From Peltaster fructicola (lineage: Eukaryota; Ascomycota; Dothideomycetes), in NCBI GenBank assembly GCA_001592805.2, contig CP051143.1, positions 2,046,001 to 2,110,000 of the forward strand: a stretch of 64,000 nt of DNA, in the 5' to 3' direction. Numbering within the stretch: the first letter of the stretch is position 1; every line of letters begins with the position of its first letter. The position numbers and the translations under genes are program-made. The notes beneath the pieces are model-generated. The model saw only the letters and a list, made by a program, of their open reading frames with translations. It searched no databases and was not told the origin of the DNA. Below, piece after piece: positions 34,238 to 44,496 of the stretch.

Positions 34238-35392
34238 TCATACTGGTCCAGCCATCTTGCGCTTTACACGCTTAGCACCGTTGATACGTCTGCCAGCGTC
34301 ATCAACACCGCCCGTCGAGTATCCGTCATCATCGTAACCTTCGTAAGAGCTCTCATCGTAGCGTCGCTTCTTTCCAGTTCGATCTGGTCGCAAGGCACTT
34401 GGTGACGAAGGCGCAGTGGCTCGACCTGCAGCCATTGGGTTCGTCCTTGCCATCAACACCGAATTCGTCGACTTTACCGGAAGAAGGCCACTGAGTGGAG
34501 GTCGCTGAGCCACCACAGGCTCGTCCAAGCCAAGTTGTTGCGTCCACTCTGCGTGCTCTGCTTTAGGAAATGCCCCGGTTTGAAGTGGAATGCTTTCGTA
34601 AGATTCTCGAACATCTCGTCGGTGCCTTTGCCTCCGAGGGCGAAGTTCTCCATTTTTTGCTCCCACATCGTAACACCGTCTGCCACGACGGCGTCCCAAC
34701 CCGGATCGACAAGACCTTGTAGATGTCCTTCTTGAGCAGTCGCCTTATTCCTGCCTTCGATCCCAAGGTTTCGCGATTTCGTTTCGTATGATTTTCGCAG
34801 CTTATTGATTTTCTCGCCCGTCTTTGGGTCGCGTCTTGCTACCGACGCCTGCATAGCTTGGAGTGAGTAGAGCTGCAACATGTCCTGTGCGGGATCTGGT
34901 AGCAGCGGTGCGATAGCTGTTGCGCCATTGTTTAGCAGTCTTCAAGCACTAGATTGGCAAACACTCACGATCTGTGGAGAGACAGTATAGCACTGGAGCA
35001 GCCGGAGCAGGTTCCAGGCTTTTAGCCACATCTGCTATCCGCTCGTGATCTGTCCTCCTGTGATCTGCATCCTCCATCTCTATATCTTCTTCTCGATCGC
35101 GGCCCTCTGCCGGTTTCTCGATAGGTGTGTCTGGCTGAGTATCTCCTCCTTCTGTGCTTCTCGCAATTATCTGGCTGGGAAAGCTGGCTGTGCTCGGTGG
35201 CGTGGGCGCCGTGGTGGTCGCGTTGCCGTTCGCTGGTAAGTTCTGTGCTTGCCATGAAGGCGACATGTGGACGGAAGGTGGTGGAGTATGTAGCGATTGT
35301 CCTTCGGGAAACGTTTTCGCGTCTGCAAGTGGTGGAGATGCTGGGCTATATGAAGTGCGCCGCCGCTTTGGTGAGCGCTCCGAAGAGGACAT
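34238..35392 (-). CDS. MED19: Mediator complex subunit 19 (Rox3), with frame slip
   Basis: Two exons on the reverse strand (35392-34969 and 34916-34238). The start is MSSSERSPKRRRTSYSPASP. The N-terminal part is disordered and Pro/Ser/Thr-rich (QSLHTPPPSVHMSPSWQ, HRRTDHERIADVAKSL). The core ASVARRDPKTGEKINKLRKS is the fungal Med19/Rox3 signature, and the tail has DRTGKKRRYDESSYEGY and GAKRVKRK. Med19 links the Mediator middle module to RNA polymerase II and activators. In the core, FHFKPG shifts frame to AFPKAEHAEWTQQLG at the G4 run 34573-34576. Adding one base makes the total length 1,104 nt, an exact multiple of three (367 residues). Confidence 0.92.
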
Positions 35393-35788
35393 TGAGTTAT
35401 CGCGTCCTCGCCGCGTCGTAGGTCTGTAAATGTTTTGAGATACACGAGCGAGTTTGGTTGATGGCAAGGCCAGAAGGCCAGCCCTCAATGTCGTCTTACG
35501 CTGGGCGTGCCAGTATGAAGAATCTCCTCGGTGGACGTTGTACAGTCGTCGATCAGTTTCCGAGTATATGAATGTTGTAATCTGTCAGCGGTATGGTATG
35601 TTTGTCGCAGAAAGTGAGAGTGAAAGGGTTGTCGGTGGGTGATGATGGTGCAGCAGATTGGGTCGCGGATGTGGCTGTTCTTGGACCTCGCCGTGCACAC
35701 TAGTCAGAGCGCTAAGCACGTGATGGGTACATGACTTCATTTGATGTGCATCCACCAGCACGATGTCGAAGCAGCGTCTGGCGTCAAG
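35393..35788. other. Divergent promoter MED19 / RAD10
   Basis: About 400 bp between the two start codons. Short frames occur but no gene, RNA or repeat is convincing. Confidence 0.4.
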
Positions 35789-36919
35789 ATGAACGATCCT
35801 ATCGACGATGATTTCTCGGCCATAGGTATACCGAAACCATCTGCAGCGGCAGGCTCAACCAACGCACGACCAGCCGCAGCATTAGATCGTGGCAATGGAC
35901 CATCAGCCTCAAAGACTGGAGTGGTACAACCCAAACCGCAGGCGCTCGCCAAGAGAACAGGACCAAGCAGTATCCTGGTCTCACCACGCCAGAAGGGCAA
36001 TCCAATCTTGAGCTTCGTCAAGAACCTGCCATGGGAGTATAGCGACACACCTGCAGACTACATTCTTGGTAGCACGACATGTGCTCTCTTCTTGAGCCTC
36101 AAATATCATCGTCTGCATCCTGAGTATATCTACACCCGTATCAAAGGCTTAGGTGGGCGGTACTTGCTTCGAATCGTGCTTGTCATGGTCGACATTGGCA
36201 ACCACGAAGAATCACTACGCGAGTTGTCTAAGACAAGTTTGATCAACAACGTCACTCTTGTATTGTGCTGGTCAGCAGCAGAGGGAGCGAGGTATCTGGA
36301 ACTATTCAAAACCTACGAGAACGCTCCTCCAACCGCCATCAAACAGCACCAGTCATTGTCGTACTCGGATCGAATGGTCGATTTCATCACGACACCACGA
36401 AGTATCAACAAGACTGATGCTGTCTCCCTGGTCAGCCAATTTGGATCTATCAGGACAGCCGTCAACGCTCGACACGAAGACATTGCAGCAGTGGCTGGAT
36501 GGGGTGACAAGAAAGTCGAGCGTTGGTGCAGAAGCGTGCGCGAACCGTTCAGAGTTCAACGAGCGGCTCGACGCACGTTGGCGCCAGAGAAGTCCATACA
36601 GACACAGTCGGTGGCTCGTGCCATGACACTGTCACGAGAGGCGACCCGTGCTGAGACTCAGACGCCGGCTCATGACCAGGACATCCCACAAGTAGCCATC
36701 GATGCTGTTCCGGACAACGAAGCTGATCAGCGGCCTTACACAAGACTTGCTGAAGAATTTGGTGCGGATGAGTTGGCAGACGGTGACCTTGACAATCTTA
36801 TTGGGGTACCCATGAGGCCGGTTCCGGAAGCGCCAGCGCCTAAGAAACGCAAGAATGAGGACGATGAACTCGATGCTGGAGTCATGGCGGCGTTGTCGAA
36901 GCTGCGTAAACCAGACTGA
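35789..36919 (+). CDS. RAD10: DNA excision repair protein Rad10/ERCC1
   Basis: One exon. The ATG at 35789 (MNDPIDDDFSAIGIPKPSAA) is preferred over the in-frame ATG at 35741. The protein has 376 residues. After a disordered N-terminus the central domain begins SSILVSPRQKGNPILSFVKN and continues with LGSTTCALFLSLKYHRLHPEYI and LLRIVLVMVDIGNHEESLRE, the inactive nuclease fold of ERCC1. The helix-hairpin-helix region follows (TKTDAVSLV-like: INKTDAVSLVSQFGSIRTAV, AVAGWGDKKVERW). Rad10 pairs with Rad1/XPF to cut 5' of lesions in nucleotide excision repair. The acidic tail with KKRKNEDDELDAG is lineage-specific. Confidence 0.94.
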   Translation: MNDPIDDDFSAIGIPKPSAAAGSTNARPAAALDRGNGPSASKTGVVQPKPQALAKRTGPSSILVSPRQKGNPILSFVKNLPWEYSDTPADYILGSTTCALFLSLKYHRLHPEYIYTRIKGLGGRYLLRIVLVMVDIGNHEESLRELSKTSLINNVTLVLCWSAAEGARYLELFKTYENAPPTAIKQHQSLSYSDRMVDFITTPRSINKTDAVSLVSQFGSIRTAVNARHEDIAAVAGWGDKKVERWCRSVREPFRVQRAARRTLAPEKSIQTQSVARAMTLSREATRAETQTPAHDQDIPQVAIDAVPDNEADQRPYTRLAEEFGADELADGDLDNLIGVPMRPVPEAPAPKKRKNEDDELDAGVMAALSKLRKPD

Positions 36920-36926
36920 AGCAGCC

Positions 36927-38242
36927 TCATGACCAGTCACAGCTCTCCAGCATCCTCCTTGAGAACGATATCATCTTCAGACACAGCTTATCATCGTGAT
37001 TGTGTTCTGCAGTCAGTATTCCATGATCGCCAATAGGTCTTACGCATGCTAGTGGTGCATCACCAGGCAGAGGAGTTGCATGCCACTGCAGCTGACGCTT
37101 TTCCATCTGGGTCATGAGGTCTGTGAGGTATGGACAGCACTTGTTGCCATCGCTCGGTCCGAACACTTCAGCACGTACGACCTTCTTACACATACTGCGC
37201 CACTCCATTGGCGACAACGAAATTGTGAAAGCAGCCATACAGCCCAGTCCTCCAGTATGTAGGTGCGAGGTCGCCGACTGCATATCTGCTAAGCGGAATT
37301 TCTTCGTCTCTCCTGCAGCTTCTGCACGCTCGGCCTCTGCATTGATACCAATGAGTACGCGTGAAAAGCGCTCTGTAATGCCCATGAGCAAGCTATTCAT
37401 GGCGCTGGTGTTTTGCATTCCCGAGAAGAACTGCTTGGGACACTCTTGGCAGCTAAGTACTTCGGATGCACTCTGCATTGCATCTCTTAGTGGGTGGAGC
37501 GCGAAGGGGAATGGCGCGGCAGTGTCCATCGTGTTGAGAGAATTGAGAGTCAGGTACATCGTGCTTAGACATGCACATGAAGCCATCGCAGATGCAGGCA
37601 GAGTAGACTCGCGATAGCCGTTGAGGTTAGCATCAACTTGTGTGTCTCTACCATACAGACTGCTGGCGCTGCCGTGTCGTGGCTGCGACGTTGTGAGTTC
37701 AAGTGGCAATGTCAATACAGAAGGACTTCTGCTTGAGCTGTCGGTCATCAACTCGGGCAACCCATATGTTGGAGACAGAGCCTCGGGTGATAGATCCCAG
37801 CTCGACGCTCCAGCGCCGCCCAGAGAGTGCATGGCTACGTTTGGCCCATCGAGATTCATGTGCTCTTGGGCGAAACCAAGGCCAAGCAGGTTTGCAGGCC
37901 TTGTGTTGCTCCAGCCTAGCTGCGACACTTCGTCTGGTAGACTTGTGGTTGGCATCGATCCCAAAGACGGGAGCGTCTCGGTCGTTTCTTCTCGTTCTGA
38001 ACTCCTCTGTCTTTTCTTGGGTCGGCCCATCTGCTTTTGAGGACTGTAGACGCAGGTCATGCACTCTTTCTGGCAGCGCACGCAGGTCGGCTGGTCTCCG
38101 CTACACTTCAACTTCTTGGTTCCTGTTGCAATGGTCAGTACATCGCATGGCCGCATGTAGAGCAGACCGTACTACACTCGTCACATGCTGCTCGCCGTTT
38201 GACGGACTTGTCAGCTTGTTGTTCACTTGATTCACTCCCCAT
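36927..38242 (-). CDS. Zn2Cys6 transcription factor with AflR-like C-terminal domain
   Basis: Two exons on the reverse strand (38242-38173 and 38122-36927) encode 421 residues. The binuclear zinc cluster spans the intron: RRAACDECRTKKLKCSGDQP, then TCVRCQKECMTCVYSP, followed by a basic linker (GRPKKRQRS). The C-terminal half has the aflatoxin-regulator-like layout, with CLSTMYLTLNSLNTM, FALHPLRDAMQSASEVLSCQ and QNTSAMNSLLMGITERFSRVL. Such factors often control secondary-metabolite genes. No polyketide or peptide synthase lies nearby, so the target set is unknown. Its stop is 7 bp from the RAD10 stop on the other strand. Confidence 0.9.
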
Positions 38243-38525
38243 CGCAAGCTTTGCTTGACCGTGGTACGAGCAAACCTGTCCGATGTGCTTGAGAAGGTAC
38301 TACGGATCGTGGAAGGGAGCTATAGTCCACAATCCTTCGTCGTAAGATAACATTGAGTTGTGTCATAAGTCGCTATGTCAGCAATTACGCTAAATACGCA
38401 GGGCTGAAGGCTGAAAGTGGATATTGACAAGCACACATCTGGTGCTCCGGAAAAAAGTTGAAGCTCCCAGATTTCATGCGATCATTCTAACGAGCTTTGC
38501 GTTTAGTTCAGTAACCTCCACAACA
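38243..38525. other. Divergent promoter AflR-like factor / ERB1
   Basis: 283 bp shared upstream region. No further feature is seen. Confidence 0.35.
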
Positions 38526-40880
38526 ATGGCAGGTCAAAGAGCTGGACAGAAGCGCAAGGTCATCGAGGTGCCACGACCGATCCAGGAAGAGGAGGAATCA
38601 GATGCATCATTCGGTAACAGCGACCTTGACGACAATGATCTGAGTGAGGACGACAGCGAAGATTTCGGAGAAGAGGATGAGGAAGAGCTGAACAGCGATG
38701 AGATACCGTCATCAGAAGATGAGCCAACGAGTCTACGGACAAGGAAGCCTGGCAGCCAGCAAACACCACGGAAACAGCTCATGGGCAGTGAGACTGCTGT
38801 GGAGATTGCAGACTTGACCCCAGAGACCACAGTTCGTTCTCTCGTGCCTACGGACGAGGACGACGTGCCGAACTACACAATGGGCGAAGACGCTCATGGA
38901 AATCCTCGCTATCTCTACGACGAGATTGAGCCAAACTATGATTCGGACGACTCTGCGATAGAGACAAGCAATACCATCGGCAACATACCTCTATCCTATT
39001 ATGATGCATATCCACATATAGGCTACGACATCAATGGCAAGAAGATCAACCGACCGGCGAAAGGCGAAGCGCTTGACTCGCTGCTTGACAGCATTGATAT
39101 ACCTGAAGGATGGACTGGTCTCACCGATCCCGCCACTGGCAAGCCTTTACAACTGTCAAAGGACGAATTCGATGTGCTACAACGACTCACTCGTAATGAA
39201 GCACCAGGCGATGGCTACGACCCGTACCCAGACATGGTGGAATACTTCACCGGCAAGGGTATGGAAGAGGTCATGCCAATATCCGCTGCGCCTGAGCCAA
39301 AGCGGCGATTCGTGCCCTCTATGCATGAACATAAGCGAGTCATGAAGATGGTAAAGGCTATCAAAGAGGGTCGTATACAACCATACCGAGAACCTTCGAA
39401 GGAAGATCAAGAAGAAGATGATGAGCTCGATTTCGCTACATTTGACATTTGGGCGAATGAGGCACCTCGACCAGATCACCCGATGCACATACCAGCACCG
39501 AAACTTCTGCCTCCAGGATATGAAGAGAGCTACCATCCGCCACCAGAGTATCTACCAGACGATGACGAGAAGAAGACCTGGGAAGCTCAAGACGAAGAGG
39601 ACAGAACAAGAGATTTCCTACCACGAGATCATGCTGCACTCCGTCGTGTCCCTGGGTACGAGCGGTTCATCAAAGAGAGGTTTGAACGTTCCATGGATCT
39701 CTACATGGCGCCGAGAATCAGGAGAAGCAAACTCAACATCGACCCCGAGAGCCTGTTGCCCAAGCTACCAGACCCGCAAGAGCTTCGTCCGTTCCCTGAT
39801 CACGTGTCCGTGGTATATCGTGGCCACCAAGGCAGAGTCAGAGCGGTTGCCGTTGATCCTACCGGCAAATTCGTTGCTTCAGGTGGTGAAGATGGTACAG
39901 TTCGTGTGTGGGACCTTCAAAGTGGTTACTGCTTGCGAAGGACGAGGCTTTCCGAGACCGACTCTGTCCATGTAGTGTCATGGCGACCAGGCACAGGGCC
40001 GTCCATCCTGGCAGCCTGCTGTGGAGACAGCGTCCACTTCCTCCTACCCGGCGTGCCTAGTTTGACACCCGATGCTGAGGGCGAGGCTACCGAGCTATTG
40101 ACCGCAGGATTCGCGAATGCTACTGCAAACGCCGCCAGAACAGCAGCAGGCTCCGAGAAGCCATCGTCCGTCACATGGCATCGACCTATTGCCAAGCACG
40201 CAGCCGCTGGCGTCCTGCTCAGCTTGTCTCTACGTGGAACACCCAAGACGCTGACATGGCATCGACGTGGCGACTACTTCGCAACTGTCTGTCCATCAAC
40301 ATCTTCAACATCGACTGCCGTTGCTATACATACACTCAGCAAGCACTTGACACAGCATCCTTTCAAGCGATTAAAAGGTCTAGCTCAGACAGCAACCTTT
40401 CACCCTTCGAAGCCACTCTTCTTCGCCGCTACACGTCAACGTATCCGAGTCTACGATCTACAGAGACAAGTGCTCGAGAAAGAACTCCAGCCTGGTGTGC
40501 GATGGATTTCTGCGATATCGCTGCATCCTCTTGGTAGCAACCTCCTGGTGTCTTCCTTCGACAGAAGACTGCTGTGGCACGATCTCGACATGGGCAGCAC
40601 ACCATACAAGACTCTGCGATACCACGGCAAAGCTATCCGCGATGTCAAGTTCCACCCGTCTCTGCCTCTGTTTGCAGACGCAAGTGACGATGGTAGCATG
40701 CAAATCTTTTACGGCAGAGTTATGACTGATGACCTAGAGAATGCAACGATTGTGCCGCTGAAGGTGCTCAAAGGACACAAGGTCACGAAAGAGCTTGGAG
40801 TGCTCGCGCTGGACTGGCATCCCCGAGAAGCATGGTGTGTAAGCGCTGGTGCAGATGGCACGCTGCGACTGTGGATGTAG
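38526..40880 (+). CDS. ERB1: Ribosome biogenesis protein Erb1 (BOP1)
   Basis: One exon of 784 residues from the ATG at 38526 ([20 protein letters not shown]). The open frame extends 102 bp further upstream but lacks protein character there. An acidic N-terminus precedes the BOP1NT domain ([59 protein letters not shown]). A seven-bladed WD40 propeller starts at [20 protein letters not shown] and ends [14 protein letters not shown]. Erb1 forms the PeBoW complex with Nop7 and Ytm1 and is needed for 27S pre-rRNA processing and 60S assembly in the nucleolus. Confidence 0.96.
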   Translation: MAGQRAGQKRKVIEVPRPIQEEEESDASFGNSDLDDNDLSEDDSEDFGEEDEEELNSDEIPSSEDEPTSLRTRKPGSQQTPRKQLMGSETAVEIADLTPETTVRSLVPTDEDDVPNYTMGEDAHGNPRYLYDEIEPNYDSDDSAIETSNTIGNIPLSYYDAYPHIGYDINGKKINRPAKGEALDSLLDSIDIPEGWTGLTDPATGKPLQLSKDEFDVLQRLTRNEAPGDGYDPYPDMVEYFTGKGMEEVMPISAAPEPKRRFVPSMHEHKRVMKMVKAIKEGRIQPYREPSKEDQEEDDELDFATFDIWANEAPRPDHPMHIPAPKLLPPGYEESYHPPPEYLPDDDEKKTWEAQDEEDRTRDFLPRDHAALRRVPGYERFIKERFERSMDLYMAPRIRRSKLNIDPESLLPKLPDPQELRPFPDHVSVVYRGHQGRVRAVAVDPTGKFVASGGEDGTVRVWDLQSGYCLRRTRLSETDSVHVVSWRPGTGPSILAACCGDSVHFLLPGVPSLTPDAEGEATELLTAGFANATANAARTAAGSEKPSSVTWHRPIAKHAAAGVLLSLSLRGTPKTLTWHRRGDYFATVCPSTSSTSTAVAIHTLSKHLTQHPFKRLKGLAQTATFHPSKPLFFAATRQRIRVYDLQRQVLEKELQPGVRWISAISLHPLGSNLLVSSFDRRLLWHDLDMGSTPYKTLRYHGKAIRDVKFHPSLPLFADASDDGSMQIFYGRVMTDDLENATIVPLKVLKGHKVTKELGVLALDWHPREAWCVSAGADGTLRLWM

Positions 40881-40945
40881 AAGCTTGTAGTGCTACAATG
40901 AGCGAGTACTCTCGCAGCTGTATTGATACATGGCCAAGCATTATG

Positions 40946-42588
40946 TTACTCGTCCTCGTCTTCGTCGTCAGCGACAACGACACGTCTTCGTTTCCGCTCT
41001 GCACCAGCAGCTGGTGCATCATCGACCTCGCCCTCAGCGTCTTCCTCGTCGTCGACATCACGTCCACGCTTGGGTGTCGCTTCACGACGTGCTGCCCGTC
41101 CTTCCTCGATAATGCCATCGTCCTCGTCTTCCTCATCGTCAGGCACTTCCTCCTCCTCATCACTGCCAGCAACGAAGTCATCCTCTTCATCGTAATCGTC
41201 CTCTTTGCTAGCCTTGAAGCCCCGTCGGCCATAGTCTTCTTCTGATGAGTATTCACTGTTGGCGCGTCTCCGGCGTGCTGCCTTTGGCTTGGTTGCGGTG
41301 CGGCCACGAGTTGTCGCCAGGCCATCATCTTCCAGCGCGCCTGCGCTGAGACCGCCAAATCGTTGAGAGCTGAGCCCAGAGCGACCGAGAGCACGGTTCG
41401 AGCGGTCCCTTTCCCGTTCCAATTGTGCCTCCTGCTTCTTTCGTGCACGCAGCTTCTCGCGCTCTGCTTGTTCAGCACGCTTCTTTGCGAGTTCCGGATC
41501 TTCGATAGTCTCCATCCGTCCAACAGCTGCACCTGAGCCATTGAGCCTCTTGGGTCCCGCTGCTGCTGCCAGATCGGACTGTAGATTCGCGATGGCTTCG
41601 TCGATGTAGTCTGCTGGCGGAGAAACGGTCAAACCTGTGGTCAGCACGTTCGTGACCCTGGTCAAGCCTCGACTCGGCATAGGCGCAACGAGATATGTCC
41701 AAGCGTGCTTTGTGGGATCGAATTTGCCAGCTTTGCTGTCTGCTGGTACTGAGGTCGGCGTGGGGATGACCGGATCACGTTGTGGTGGTGCTAGTGCATT
41801 GCCATTGATCTCATACTGCACAGTTGGCTGTGATGCAAATTGAATTGTCAGCGAGCCGTCTGACCATCGATTTATGCGTGCGTTCGACTGCAAAGTCGAT
41901 GAATCTGAGGAGAGTGCCGCCAACGCACTGTCGTAAGCGCTGTGTTGAATGCTGAAAAGTTGCTGCTAGCGGTCTTCGAGTGGTGGTCTGCTGTAGGAGC
42001 CTTGAAGTCTTCTGCTGTGAATGAGTGTGCGTCGATGGACAAAAACTTTGGAATCTTGAGAAGATACATCTAGCAGGTGTCAGTCAGAGCTCAAGCACAT
42101 TTTATCGAGCCATACCTCTCCGTCAGTAGGATCCGGCTCTGGAAGTCGTGGATATTCGACATCTTGCACTTGTCGCTCCTGAGCCACCATCTCAACTTCT
42201 TCTGCATTTTCGCCAGCTCTGTCGTCTCTATCCTCGTCGTCGCCAGAGTCTAGCTCTTCATCGTCCAGGGAACGACTAGCACTTCGAATCAGTGCCAATC
42301 CGTTGTTGCTTGTAGCATGACCTACCGTGGCTTATCCTCTGCGTCTTCTTCATCGCCGAAGAGATCGTCCAGCCCATTCCCTTGCTGCTCTTCACCATCC
42401 GCATCTTTGACGGCAGGCCTTTGTGGACGTCGTGGCCGTGAAGGTACATCCTCGTCTTCGTCGCTCGTGAGACCAGTGTGCTCGTCGTCGTTCGCAGTGA
42501 TTGTACTGACGATTCCATTCGCTTCATCTACCTCTGCGCCCAGTGGTGAACGCGCTGCATCAGCTGCAACTGCAGCGGCCGAAGCCAT
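40946..42588 (-). CDS. LEO1: RNA polymerase II-associated Paf1 complex subunit Leo1 (one frame slip)
   Basis: Three exons on the reverse strand (42588-42326, 42281-42116, 42069-40946). The N-terminus is acidic (LTSDEDEDVPSRPRR, GLDDLFGDEEDAEDKPR). The Leo1 core follows: YLLKIPKFLSIDAHSF, KTASSNFSAFNTALTTVRWR, NARINRWSDGSLTIQFAS, QYEINGNALAPPQ. A charged coiled coil and acidic C-terminus (ERKRRRVVVADDEDEDE) complete it. Leo1 helps Paf1C bind RNA and chromatin during elongation. Between TTVRWRHSP and SDSSTLQSNARINRW the frame changes at about 41903-41913. No intron fits. One added base gives 1,554 nt, a multiple of three (517 residues). Convergent with ERB1 (65 bp). Confidence 0.93.
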
Positions 42589-43002
42589 TGTGCTGAAATG
42601 CTGTCCTCTTGGTCGTTGACAGTTGTCGACGTATGATCAAAGCGCGGTCTAATCTCAGATCAAGAGTATCTCTGACACTTGAAGTTCGGCGGGAGGATTG
42701 AGCGAGAGATGTCGGCGCAAAGATAGAGACAGAATCGAGATATTCACTCTCAAGTGTACTTGACGCGACCACCAGCTCAAAGAATCTTGTGCACTGACCA
42801 GTTATAGGGCTGAGGCATTGTGCCGCCTTCACCTCGACCCTGAAACTCTCCTTAGACCCAGTGAATTCCATTCCACGAACACACCCCTGTTTCGATCTCG
42901 AGAGGGCTTCGAACACGTTACGAGAAGAGTCAAGTGGTGGGAGATCAAATACAAAGGTCGCCATCACAACCATCCAGCCAGACATACCATAAGCCCACAG
43001 CT
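42589..43002. other. Divergent promoter LEO1 / MOB3
   Basis: About 415 bp between start codons. The reverse-strand open frame 42560-42985 overlaps the LEO1 start and looks like chance. Confidence 0.4.
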
Positions 43003-44329
43003 ATGTCGTCGTGGGTCAACAATCTGTAAGTTCCCTCCTTCCAGCTCTGTGATGTGTATCAAGAGCACGTGCAACCAAGCAGAAGACTCTGCGTATAAGC
43101 CATGGACGAGTTTGCGTACGCAATGCAGCAAGAACAGAGTCTGCTTTGACCGACGCCACCTCTCCTTCTGCCTGCATGAGGGACGTTGCTGACCAAGTCC
43201 TGGCGTGCTATCATACAAGTCCAGCTTATTCTTGATCGTTGTCAATCGTGAGAGATGGGCTGACCTCTTCAACTAGACGAGCCTTTGGGCGAACGGCGAA
43301 TCCAATTCGCTCGAATCAGAACGCACCACCAAGTCGCAGCAACACATCTTCACCCGTCACAACGTACAACCCACATCTTCAGCCTCAACATGGTGGACAA
43401 GCTCCAGCTTCTCCATCATCAGTACCAAGTGTGGCATACCAGGATCCGCTGCTGGGTAATCCAAGCAACAAGACTCCAGTCTTCTTCCGAGAGGAGTACT
43501 CGAGCTTCATCGCCAAAGGCAACTTCAGCACTCTTGCCATGAAGCCACAGCTGATTGAAGATGGAGAGTGGGTCGCCCATCAACGTACGTCCTTTGTCGG
43601 TCTTGGAAAAACGTCTTACTGACAGTCTGCAGTCGCCGAACAATATCGTTTGATGGCTGGAATGATCAGGATAGTCCAAGAAGTTGACCCTACCAAAGGA
43701 CGTCCACTCTGCAATGAGCAAACTTGCCCAACCATGTCTGCTGGCAGGTAGGTTGAAGCAGCCACGGTCATGTATCGTTCTGACATCTACACAGCGTATC
43801 ATACACATGGATTGACCAGAACCGCAATCCAATGCCACTTCCAGCACCAACATACATCCGTCACATTCAGACCTGGGTCAATGGTAAGATCATGGACACA
43901 TCTCTGTTCCCTACGGACACCTTCACGTCTGCGCCAGCTCTCCCAACACCAGAGCAGATAGCAGCAGACACGAACTACTGGCTTGGCAAGCCCTCTGGTT
44001 TTCCCCAACGATTCGAGGTTGAGATCAAGAACATGTACAAGCAGATGTTTCGCTGCTACGCTCACCTCTACTGGGCACACTGGCTGACCTTTTGGGACGT
44101 GAACGCTTACCGAGACTTGAACACCTGCTTCGTTCACTTCATCAATGTTGGACGTCTGTACCACCTTCTCAGCGAGAAGGATGCCGAGCCAATGCAGCCT
44201 CTGATCGAAATTTGGATCAAGCAGGGTGTGCTGCCTCGCTTCGAGAAAGCCGAGTCAACTCCTGTCTCTGCAGGAGGTAATTCTTCAGCAGGACCATCCG
44301 CAGGTACACCAATCTCAGCTCAAGGTTGA
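43003..44329 (+). CDS. MOB3: MOB-family protein, phocein/Mob3 type (STRIPAK subunit)
   Basis: Four exons (43003-43025, 43277-43584, 43633-43747, 43795-44329) give 326 residues in phase. A 251-nt first intron follows the first seven codons (MSSWVNN). After a Pro/Ser-rich segment comes the Mob fold: VFFREEYSSFIAKGNFSTLA, LIEDGEWVAHQLAEQYRLMA, CNEQTCPTMSAGSVSYTW, then FRCYAHLYWAHW and EPMQPLIEIWIKQGVLPR. The cysteine/histidine zinc site (CNEQTC, then H in YAHLYWAH) is intact. The FWREEY/EWVAHQ signature marks the Mob3/phocein group rather than Mob1 or Mob2. In fungi Mob3 belongs to the STRIPAK complex controlling cell fusion and fruiting. Confidence 0.9.
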
Positions 44330-44496
44330 ATAATGAGTGAGAATTGGCATGAATTGATGAGCAGTGGCATGAGAGTGGACTTTGCAGGCATGAGGGTGGA
44401 CGTTACGGACCAGGGTGTATTGCAGACATGCAAGCGACCGGTAGCAAGATCATCTAACATAACTTTACACGACATGTGTATGCTTCACGCTTTGCA

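Noticed and set aside
33858-34241. 127-codon reverse frame between LSM8 and MED19
   Set aside because: Overlaps the MED19 stop region, has Cys-rich random composition and no recognisable motif.
40832-41245. Forward frames opposite LEO1
   Set aside because: Low-complexity Ser/Val products are antisense shadows of the acidic LEO1 C-terminus.
42560-42985. 141-codon reverse frame upstream of LEO1
   Set aside because: Lies in the shared LEO1/MOB3 promoter and lacks protein-like composition.
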